Source: Asticcacaulis biprosthecium C19
Lineage (GTDB): Bacteria; Pseudomonadota; Alphaproteobacteria; Caulobacterales; Caulobacteraceae
DNA length: 64,000 nucleotides
NCBI RefSeq assembly: GCF_000204015.1
Contig: NZ_GL883076.1
Span: 1 to 64,000, forward strand
Direction of reading: 5' to 3'
The notes below the pieces were generated by a model that was not told the origin of the DNA, made no database searches, and worked only from the letters and a program-made list of their open reading frames with translations. This document shows positions 58,002-64,000 of the stretch, one piece after another (the stretch's first letter is position 1; every line of letters begins with the position of its first letter). Position numbers and translations under genes: made by a program.

Positions 58002-58193
58002 ATGAAAAAATCACCTGCCGTAGCTATAGATTCAGAGTCGTGGAGCGCCGGGTACAACGCTGGTTACGATCGCAAGCCGATGATCCAACCGCCAGACGTT
58101 GATGATTTGTCGTGGATTTCCGGCTTCGTCGAAGGTAAGGGCGACCGCCAGATGGGCAAGCCTCACTGCACAGAGCAAATGGCCGCGAAATAG
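58002..58193 (+). CDS. Small RMF-like protein
   Basis: This 63-residue protein has two related segments, SESWSAGYNAGYDRKP and DDLSWISGFVEGKGDRQ. The pattern is like ribosome modulation factor and CrpP-type small proteins. The ATG at 58002 is preferred over 57987. Whether it acts on ribosomes is not known. It lies next to the presumed oriT. Confidence 0.6.
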   Translation: MKKSPAVAIDSESWSAGYNAGYDRKPMIQPPDVDDLSWISGFVEGKGDRQMGKPHCTEQMAAK

Positions 58194-58240
58194 ACAACCG
58201 GTGTCTTACCAATGGGCCAGCTCAGCTATTCGCCGAAGCC

Positions 58241-58273
58241 AAAAAAAGACCCACCAGCCATTTGGCTGATGGG
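58241..58273 (-). terminator. Rho-independent terminator after small gene 58280-58411
   Basis: CCCACCAGCC and GGCTGATGGG form a 10-bp stem (one mismatch) with loop ATTT. On the reverse strand it is followed by seven T residues (A-run 58241-58247). Confidence 0.8.
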
Positions 58274-58279
58274 CCTTCC

Positions 58280-58411
58280 CTACTCGGCATTCGCTGCGGC
58301 TTTTGCACTTTCGAGCCATTTCGCTTCAAGCGCTGACACAAGTTCGTCGATACCTTCAAAGCGTTCATCTTGATCGTAGGGTACGGTCGGAGTGGACTTT
58401 TCGTTGAACAT
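58280..58411 (-). CDS. Small acidic protein, 43 residues
   Basis: A 43-codon reverse frame starts at an ATG (58411) with an AAGGA ribosome-binding site and ends directly before a strong terminator. The product (MFNEKSTPTVPYDQDERFEG then helical Ala/Glu-rich sequence) is acidic and probably helical. I do not recognise it. The ribosome-binding site and terminator make it a likely real small gene. Confidence 0.6.
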   Translation of the reverse strand: MFNEKSTPTVPYDQDERFEGIDELVSALEAKWLESAKAAANAE

Positions 58412-58471
58412 GGCAGTGATCCTTATCTGAAGCGTTGTTGATAAGGCTGGCGTCCAGATCGGGGTCCCCTC

Positions 58472-58672
58472 ATGTCACCGAGGCAAGACCTTCAGGTCGA
58501 AGACGAGGGAAACGGCAAAGCCGTTGACAGGTGGGGTGATCTGGTAAGGTGGCCGTTCAATAATGCTGAGAGACCCGTGGCGAGCGACCAGCTCGACACT
58601 CCATACGAACCTACTGTGTCTGACACGCTCCATGTCGACAGTCTTGTAACTGCGGCGTCAGACGTTATCTAA
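58472..58672 (+). CDS. Possible small acidic protein
   Basis: This 66-codon forward frame ends 25 bp before the next gene and is acidic (for example DLQVEDEGNGKAVDRWGDLV). No good ribosome-binding site precedes the ATG and I recognise no family, so it may not be translated. Confidence 0.3.
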   Translation: MSPRQDLQVEDEGNGKAVDRWGDLVRWPFNNAERPVASDQLDTPYEPTVSDTLHVDSLVTAASDVI

Positions 58673-58697
58673 GATTCCAGGCTCGCAGGGATTTTCG

Positions 58698-59201
58698 ATG
58701 TTCGTGATGCAAGACCAGCTATTTCGCCATCGCCCTGATCAAGGAATTTGGGGCGACTGTCACCGAACCTGCATTGCCAATATATTGGAGATACCGGCGG
58801 CCGACGTTCCTCATTCGCATCAGGAAATGTCGGGCGAGGAATTCAAAGCTCAGATGGACGGATACTTGGCATCCCTTGGACTGATCTCCTTGACGCTATG
58901 GTGGCCAAAACCGATTGATTACATCCTGGGAATTCACCGCGATCTCAACCCCGAAATCTCCTACATCCTGTCGGGCCGAACAAAGAAAGGCATTGACCAT
59001 TCTGTGCTTTGCGTGGGCGGTGTCATTCGGAAAAATCCGTCGCTCGATCCCGACAATGATCTGGTCACCCCGGCGTCAGACCAGAACTTTCAAACGACTT
59101 ACGTTGTTCCTCAAAGGCCGCCTTTCATATCGGAGCAGGACTTTGTCGATGTGGCAAGAAGCTGGCGCCGGGATGGGATTTTATCGATCGAGGCGACCTG
59201 A
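58698..59201 (+). CDS. Putative papain/C39-like plasmid protein
   Basis: This 167-residue protein has a Cys-containing motif (GIWGDCHRTCIANILEIPAA, then DVPHSHQ) and later a His motif (KKGIDHSVLCVGGVI). The pattern matches small phage/plasmid proteins with a C39-peptidase-like fold, but I cannot name the family. It could be a peptidase or an inactive derivative. It precedes the SRAP gene on the same strand. Confidence 0.65.
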   Translation: MFVMQDQLFRHRPDQGIWGDCHRTCIANILEIPAADVPHSHQEMSGEEFKAQMDGYLASLGLISLTLWWPKPIDYILGIHRDLNPEISYILSGRTKKGIDHSVLCVGGVIRKNPSLDPDNDLVTPASDQNFQTTYVVPQRPPFISEQDFVDVARSWRRDGILSIEAT

Positions 59202-59258
59202 CTCGATACTTCCTTCGCCGAAGTCATCGCGGCGTTAGCCAAATCGACCGGTCCATTC

Positions 59259-59310
59259 TTGCGCATAGAAAGCTCGTTCCTGCGCATATAATTCATTGTT
59301 GCGCATAGAG
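59259..59310. repeat. Three TGCGCATA direct repeats before SRAP gene
   Basis: TGCGCATA occurs at 59260, 59281 and 59300 (steps of 21 and 19 bp), with a fourth GCGCATA at 59357. They lie 30-130 bp upstream of the SRAP start. They might be regulator or replication-protein sites, or part of a promoter. Confidence 0.4.
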
Positions 59311-59391
59311 CGTTTATTCAGCTGGGACCATGCCGTGGTTTGACAATGCCGATCCCGCGCATAAGATTGCTAGGTAACGACGAGGTGCCTC

Positions 59392-60141
59392 ATGTGCGGA
59401 CGTTTCAAACCAAAGGTCGACAACTGGGCTGAGCTCTATGAGCTTCTCAGCATGTTCGGCCGTGAACCGCCCCAGCGCGAACTCTATGAAAAGTCCGAGA
59501 TCCGGCCGACGAACAATTACCCGGTGATCCACGAACGCCTGGTCGACGGAAAACCAGACGGCTACGAAGTCGAGATCATGCGGTGGAGCCTGATCCCCTA
59601 TTGGTTCAACAAGGATCTGGCGGATTTCAAACTCACGTCGTTTAACGCCAAGATCGAGGAAGCTGCCGACAAGCCCACCTTCCGCAGCGCCATGAAGCAT
59701 CGTCATTGCGTCGTGCCCGTCGACTATTTCTGGGAATGGTTCGGCCCTCATCCGCACGATGCGAAGAAAAAGCAGCGTCAGGACATCCTCCGTGCCGACA
59801 ACCACGAAATGGTCTTCGCCGGAATTTGGGATACCGCCACCCTCGCCGATCGCGCCACCATCAAGAGCTTCACCCTGATGACCCGCGCCGCCGGCGACGA
59901 CCTCACTGGCTACCACACCCGCGAACCGGTCACGCTCGTCGGAGATGAAATCAAGCTCTGGCTCGACCGAAAGCCCATCGCCAGTATCGACCCCGTAGCC
60001 GGCGATGACGGAGGGAAAATCTGGCCCTCCGCACCCAAGGGAACCTTTCGGTTCAAGCCGTCGGATTTTGTCGAAGAGCCGGCCGCTCCCAGAAAACCGA
60101 AAGGAAAAGCGCCGGCGACGGTACAGGACAGCCTGCTCTAA
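59392..60141 (+). CDS. SRAP-domain protein (YedK/HMCES family)
   Basis: This 249-residue protein starts with MCGRFKPK, in which Cys2 becomes the catalytic residue after Met removal and forms a DNA-protein crosslink with abasic sites. Other conserved parts are TSFNAKIEEAADKPTFRSAM, VVPVDYFWEWFGPH (active-site Glu) and TGYHTREPVTL (active-site His). It shields abasic sites in single-stranded DNA, a useful function during conjugation alongside SSB. Confidence 0.93.
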   Translation: MCGRFKPKVDNWAELYELLSMFGREPPQRELYEKSEIRPTNNYPVIHERLVDGKPDGYEVEIMRWSLIPYWFNKDLADFKLTSFNAKIEEAADKPTFRSAMKHRHCVVPVDYFWEWFGPHPHDAKKKQRQDILRADNHEMVFAGIWDTATLADRATIKSFTLMTRAAGDDLTGYHTREPVTLVGDEIKLWLDRKPIASIDPVAGDDGGKIWPSAPKGTFRFKPSDFVEEPAAPRKPKGKAPATVQDSLL

Positions 60142-60157
60142 CGCCGGCAGATTGACC

Positions 60158-60748
60158 CTACCCCGGCGCCTCCAAGCGATAATCGACAGTTGCCAATTTC
60201 GGCATCCTATAGAAGCCGCCGTTCTCCAGCGACTGGTAGACGAAACCACGGCGCCTTGGCAGGGTTGTCACTCGGAAGCGGCTAAGCTTTTGACCGTCGG
60301 TGAAGCACATCGGCTCGGCAAGGATCAGGTTCTGGCCAAGACTCGGCTTTGGCTTTTTCGCCTGGATCGCCCGGACTGCAAGATTGGCCCGGCAGTCCTC
60401 GCGCCATTTGACGGCATAGGGATATTCCGTGGGTGTCAGCAGGTCGAGTATGCCGGCCGGACAATCCCGCTCACAAGGTCCGACGGTTTCATCCAAGTCC
60501 TTGTAGCCGAAAATGTATCCGTCACGGGCTCGCGGGGCCCACTTCACCAGACAGACAATGGCGAAAACCGAGCGCTTAGTGTCGGCCGTCAATATCCGTT
60601 CGGCGGCGGCATAATAGACACGGCGGTTCACCAGGGTGGACCTGAGAACGCGGAGTTGGGATTGGTCGTTTTGATAGGTGAATTGGGCATCGAGGTATTC
60701 TTTGGGGCCTTTGTGGCCGTCCAGTCGTTGCATGAAAAGCCAGCCCAT
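60158..60748 (-). CDS. Conserved plasmid protein (DUF6927-like)
   Basis: This 196-residue protein begins MGWLFMQRLDGHKGPKEYLD and has VFAIVCLVKWAPRARDGYIF and GPCERDCPAGILDLL. This matches a conserved plasmid/ICE family that I believe is DUF6927. Function is unknown. Convergent with SRAP and co-directional with ssb. Confidence 0.72.
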   Translation of the reverse strand: MGWLFMQRLDGHKGPKEYLDAQFTYQNDQSQLRVLRSTLVNRRVYYAAAERILTADTKRSVFAIVCLVKWAPRARDGYIFGYKDLDETVGPCERDCPAGILDLLTPTEYPYAVKWREDCRANLAVRAIQAKKPKPSLGQNLILAEPMCFTDGQKLSRFRVTTLPRRRGFVYQSLENGGFYRMPKLATVDYRLEAPG

Positions 60749-60848
60749 GGCCGTGCTCCTTTAGAGAAATTGAAACCGTTGAACGTCGAAGCCGGTCTCA
60801 GAGAGGTACGATGCCGCACCTCCCTGCCAGATCCGGGTGAAACCCTCC

Positions 60849-61256
60849 TCAGAACGGGATTTCGTCGTCGAGGTCGTGGGTTTGTTGTTGGCCGGCTTCA
60901 TTGGCGCCGTCCTTGGCATCGGGCTTTTTCGAGATGTTGAACTGGATGGCGTGGGCGAAAATCTCGACGGCCATGCCCTTCTCGCCGTTCTGACGATCAA
61001 AGGTTTTGTGCGACTGGGCGCCGGAGATGATGATCTGGTCACCCTTCTTGATGTGGTTTTCGATCATGTTGATCAGGTGCGGCAGGTTGGTCTTGACGGT
61101 GTACCAGTCGGTCTCTTCGACGGTTTCGCCCTTGGCCTTGAACCTGCGGCTGACGGCGACAGAAAAGGTTGCCAGTTGACGGTCATCGCCGAAGGTCTTG
61201 GTGGGATCGATGCGGCCGACATTGGCGATCAGGGTGGTGAAGGAAGCGGTGGACAT
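60849..61256 (-). CDS. ssb: Single-stranded DNA-binding protein
   Basis: This 135-residue SSB (start MSTASFTTLIANVGRIDPTK at 61256) has the OB-fold (TDWYTVKTNLPHLINMIENH, KGDQIIISGAQSHKTF) and ends in the acidic tip DLDDEIPF used to recruit partners. Plasmid SSBs protect the entering strand. The frame extends to 61319 but the family start is at 61256. Confidence 0.92.
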   Translation of the reverse strand: MSTASFTTLIANVGRIDPTKTFGDDRQLATFSVAVSRRFKAKGETVEETDWYTVKTNLPHLINMIENHIKKGDQIIISGAQSHKTFDRQNGEKGMAVEIFAHAIQFNISKKPDAKDGANEAGQQQTHDLDDEIPF

Positions 61257-61999
61257 GGGAAGTCTCCTTGAGATGAAAACCTTCGGGGCTAATCCCCTTG
61301 GGCTGCGGATCGACCGCAATCATGCGTATGTCCGCTCCCGCGCCTCAGGCTGGGCCACACCCGCAGGGCCGCAACGCAGTGGAGGAGGGCTTGCCCTTGT
61401 GGCACTGCCAAGCGGGACTACATTTCGCATTTGATTGAGGTCATCGACCCCGCTGCCCAAGGCATTCGGCCACGGTCCTTTGTCTCGGCGAGACGCCTTG
61501 GCACCCCCTGCCCTCATCGCACACCTTCGCACGGCTGACTTCGAGACCGGGAAATGCTGCTGACCGCCTATTGTGCCTTCGCCTTCGGTTCAACGCTCGT
61601 AAGTGGGGCCCGGTCATCCGTCATCGACGGGTTCATCTCAATGACGCCCACTCCTGCTGATCAGATATCGAGTTACTCCCAAGCGACTGGACCAGCGTTT
61701 CCGGTTGTTCAATTTCAAGCGGGTCTGATCGTCCAACGGCGAACCAAATAGAAGTCGAGGGATCGAACCCAACCCACCGACACCGATGAAACGCTGCGCA
61801 GCAGCCAAGCGTCAAAACGGCCAGCAGCTCAAACCTGAATTCGGCAAGGCTTCGGCCTGGATGCTTTCACACCCATCCGACAGCTTGCGGCGGCAAGTCT
61901 GTCAGTTTGCCAGCATTAGGGTTATGCAATCCCTGTTATAGGCTCAGAAACGGGTTTGGCGATTTGATGTTTCGGCGCTGTGGACTCCGCATTTACCCG
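61257..61999. other. Gene-poor stretch between ssb and abiE
   Basis: No coding sequence is convincing. A short imperfect hairpin (GACAGCTTGC with GCAAGTCTGTC, 61879-61903) is the only structure I noticed. Confidence 0.5.
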
Positions 62000-62050
62000 A
62001 TGTTACATATCCTAGGATAAAACGTCCTTTTATGCCAGCTTATGTAACAT
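62000..62050. promoter_or_regulatory. Inverted-repeat operator overlapping abiEi start
   Basis: ATGTTACATA (62000-62009) and its exact inverse TATGTAACAT (62041-62050) flank a perfect palindrome, TATCCTAGGATA (62008-62019). The right arm overlaps the abiEi ATG (62049). AbiEi-type antitoxins are known to bind inverted repeats in their own promoter. Confidence 0.75.
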
Positions 62051-62672
62051 GATATCCGCAACCGACAGCACTCAACACGACCGACTTCGAAGCGCACTGG
62101 ATAGCCAACCCATTATGCGTGCTTTCGAACTGCGCCATCTCGGCATCGACGCTACGACCATCTCCAGGGCGGTGGAGCGTGGTGATCTTGTGCGTGTCGC
62201 CCGCGGTCTTTATCAAAAAAGCGATGGCCAAGTCGACGGCGAACAGGCCCTGGCCGAAGCATCACGGCTTGTTCCCAAGGGCGTCATCGCCATGCTGTCT
62301 GCGCTCGCCTATCATGGCGTCACGGATCAGATGCCGCGCAAGGTCTGGCTGGCGATCGGTTCGAAAGACTGGGCGCCGAAGGTCAGCTATCCTCCCGTCC
62401 ACTTCGTCCGGCTGGGCGCCAATTATCTTAACCAGGGCATCGAGCACCACATGATTTCCGGGGTCAGCGTTCCCATCTACGGGGTCGCCAAAACCCTCGC
62501 GGACATTTTCAGGCATCCCAAGCTGATCGACCGATCCATGGCCATCGACAGCCTGCGCCAAACCCTGACCAACCGAAAGGCTACAGCCGCACAGATCGCT
62601 GAAGCGGCCAAATCAGGCCGGGTCTGGAAAACCGTACAGCCCTACCTGGAGGCGATGACCTCCAATGGCTAA
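62049..62672 (+). CDS. abiEi: AbiEi-family antitoxin
   Basis: This 207-residue AbiEi-like antitoxin/repressor has an N-terminal winged helix (FELRHLGIDATTISRAVERG, DLVRVARGLYQK) and the C-terminal antitoxin domain (YGVAKTLADIFRHPKLIDRS). It represses the operon and counters AbiEii. The stop overlaps the toxin start by 8 bp. The start lies within its probable operator. Confidence 0.92.
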   Translation: MISATDSTQHDRLRSALDSQPIMRAFELRHLGIDATTISRAVERGDLVRVARGLYQKSDGQVDGEQALAEASRLVPKGVIAMLSALAYHGVTDQMPRKVWLAIGSKDWAPKVSYPPVHFVRLGANYLNQGIEHHMISGVSVPIYGVAKTLADIFRHPKLIDRSMAIDSLRQTLTNRKATAAQIAEAAKSGRVWKTVQPYLEAMTSNG

Positions 62673-63531
62673 AGCCGTAACCAATATGCCGGCCTCGATC
62701 CGGGAAAAGCTGCTCAATCTGGCAAGAGCGGAAAACCAGGTCTTCGACGTTATCCTAGTGCGCTACGGCCTGGAACGTTTCCTGAGCCGGCTTGCCCAGT
62801 CCGAACACCGCGACAGCTACGTCCTGAAAGGCGGAATGCTGGTGACGGCATGGATCGACGACGGCAACCGGGTTACGCGCGACGCAGACTTTCTTGGCTT
62901 CGGCGACGCCGAGGAACACGACCTCCTTGAACGTTTCAAGACCATCATGTCCATGGAGGATAACGATGGATTGCGGTTCGATACAGATGCGCTGCGCGCG
63001 ACAGCCATCCGGGAACAGGGCGAATATGGCGGCGTGCGGCTGACAACCACAGCCTATCTTGGCAATACGCGCATCCCCATAACGCTCGACATTGGCTTCG
63101 GTGACGCCCTCGCCGATCCGACGCAATTTATCGATTATCCGACCCTCTTAGGGTCGGCACCCCCTCGCGTTCGCGCCTATCCGCCTGCCACAGTTGTCGC
63201 CGAGAAGTTCCAGGCCATGGTGTCGCTTGGCGTCGTCAACACCCGCATGAAAGACTACTATGACCTTTGGACAATTCCGAAGGTCATGCCGATCGCGGCC
63301 GATGATCTGGATGCGGCTATTCAGGCAACCTTTAATCGACGCCAGACCGACATACCCACGACCCGTCCACCTGGGCTGTCCGAGGAATTCTATAACGATG
63401 CCGGCAAGCAACGTCAGTGGGCAGCCTATGCGCGGTCCATCAATCTCGACGACATCGCGCTTGGCGAAGTGATTTCAGCTATCTGGGATTATATCGGACC
63501 GTCGTGCGAACGTCTGTCACACCCCATCTAG
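62665..63531 (+). CDS. abiEii: AbiEii-family nucleotidyltransferase toxin
   Basis: This 288-residue toxin has the AbiEii nucleotidyltransferase signature YVLKGGMLVTAW and the metal-binding Asp pair in RVTRDADFLGFGDAEEHDLL. The substrate-side PPATVVAEKFQAMVSLGVVN and RMKDYYDLWTI motifs are also present. AbiEii enzymes modify tRNA (MenT-like) and block growth, giving phage abortive infection and plasmid maintenance. Intact. Confidence 0.93.
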   Translation: MAKAVTNMPASIREKLLNLARAENQVFDVILVRYGLERFLSRLAQSEHRDSYVLKGGMLVTAWIDDGNRVTRDADFLGFGDAEEHDLLERFKTIMSMEDNDGLRFDTDALRATAIREQGEYGGVRLTTTAYLGNTRIPITLDIGFGDALADPTQFIDYPTLLGSAPPRVRAYPPATVVAEKFQAMVSLGVVNTRMKDYYDLWTIPKVMPIAADDLDAAIQATFNRRQTDIPTTRPPGLSEEFYNDAGKQRQWAAYARSINLDDIALGEVISAIWDYIGPSCERLSHPI

Positions 63532-63648
63532 CTCCGTTCAGCCTTTCGACGTCGCTCATTCGATATCTATCAGGTCAATAGCCATGCTACGTTATTAGAA
63601 TGCATAAACCTCGCTTTATATGACTTAATCGTGTATTTAAGCACTATT

Positions 63649-64000
63649 ATGAAAAAGGCGAACCTTCCCTCCATCCGGGCACAAAACGAAATCAAGAAAC
63701 TGGGCGCTGACATTGCCATTGCCCGCAAACGCCGCAACATGACCCAGTCTCGGCTCGCCGAAGGCGCCGGCCTCAATGTTTCCACGGTCCGAAGGGTCGA
63801 AGCTGGTGACCCTGGCATCTCGCTGGGAGTGCTGGCAATGGTGCTACTCGTGCTCGGAGAACTTGGTCGAATCGGCAACCTCATCGACACGGCAAAAGAT
63901 GACGTCGGATTGGCTCTCGCCAACCAGACACTGCCCCAACGGGTCCGTATAAAGGGCAAGAAAGCCGCAATGCCGTCGACTCTGGCCGACCCTTCGAATC
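63649..64000 (+). CDS. XRE antitoxin-like regulator (runs off window)
   Basis: This open frame of at least 117 codons has a helix-turn-helix (LGADIAIARKRRNMTQSRLA, EGAGLNVSTVRRVEAGDPG) and no stop before the edge. The form resembles HipB-type antitoxins that precede a HipA gene. The partner would lie beyond the window. Confidence 0.78.
   Translation, partial: MKKANLPSIRAQNEIKKLGADIAIARKRRNMTQSRLAEGAGLNVSTVRRVEAGDPGISLGVLAMVLLVLGELGRIGNLIDTAKDDVGLALANQTLPQRVRIKGKKAAMPSTLADPSN

Noticed and set aside
61554-61815. Two overlapping 60-65-codon frames between ssb and abiE
   Set aside because: Neither has a good ribosome-binding site or family resemblance, and they overlap each other on opposite strands.

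Overview
The window looks like accessory DNA of an alphaproteobacterium: a conjugative or mobilisable plasmid, or an integrative element. The evidence is the imuA-imuB-dnaE2 mutasome, GTTC-N7-GTTC LexA boxes of the alphaproteobacterial type, a MucR/Ros regulator, a MobF relaxase with a TraD coupling protein, DUF1173 and SRAP proteins, SSB, and several toxin-antitoxin modules. I see no rRNA, tRNA, CRISPR array or core housekeeping locus. The genus cannot be fixed from the sequence; a Caulobacterales-, Rhizobiales- or sphingomonad-like host is plausible.

Region by region. 1-3.2 kb: a truncated Met-rich periplasmic protein, a Bax-inhibitor remnant, and a complete IS66 element with an 8-bp target duplication and a nonsense mutation in tnpC. 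3.6-22.7 kb: copper/silver resistance. It holds cusF, cusA, cusB (with its own CusF domain) and cusC, a CnrYXH-like anti-sigma/sensor/ECF sigma cassette, multicopper oxidase and CopB, a DUF2231 membrane protein, a second cusF, copZ, a HipBA module with four palindromic operators, and a P1B-ATPase with a 19-bp-spacer MerR-type promoter followed by cueR. 22.7-26.9 kb: a glycosyltransferase / ATP-grasp surface-sugar cluster, IS630 debris, a DUF411 protein, and a decayed duplicate of the glycosyltransferase 5' region.

27-42.4 kb is a defence island. It contains a WGR-domain protein, a three-gene operon (DprA-like, phosphoribosyltransferase, PD-(D/E)XK-like protein) with a LexA box, a SPARDA-type short Argonaute pair with a LexA box 14 bp before its start codon, two uncharacterised genes (one HNH nuclease), and a tightly overlapping three-gene module that fits the ABC-three-component architecture (FAD/NAD-binding protein, middle component, Rad50/SMC-like ATPase). 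42.4-47.9 kb: dnaE2, imuB and imuA, again with a LexA box. The same SOS signal therefore appears to be wired to mutagenesis and to two defence modules.

48-61.3 kb: plasmid functions. There is a potentially structured RNA before a small XRE regulator, DUF1173, MucR, a small membrane protein, the MobF relaxase, the TraD coupling protein, a ribbon-helix-helix protein with twin palindromes beside a likely oriT region, small plasmid genes, SRAP (YedK/HMCES), a DUF6927-like protein and SSB. No mating-pair-formation genes are seen here. 62-64 kb: an AbiEi/AbiEii module with an operator spanning the start codon, and the beginning of an XRE antitoxin-like gene cut by the window edge.
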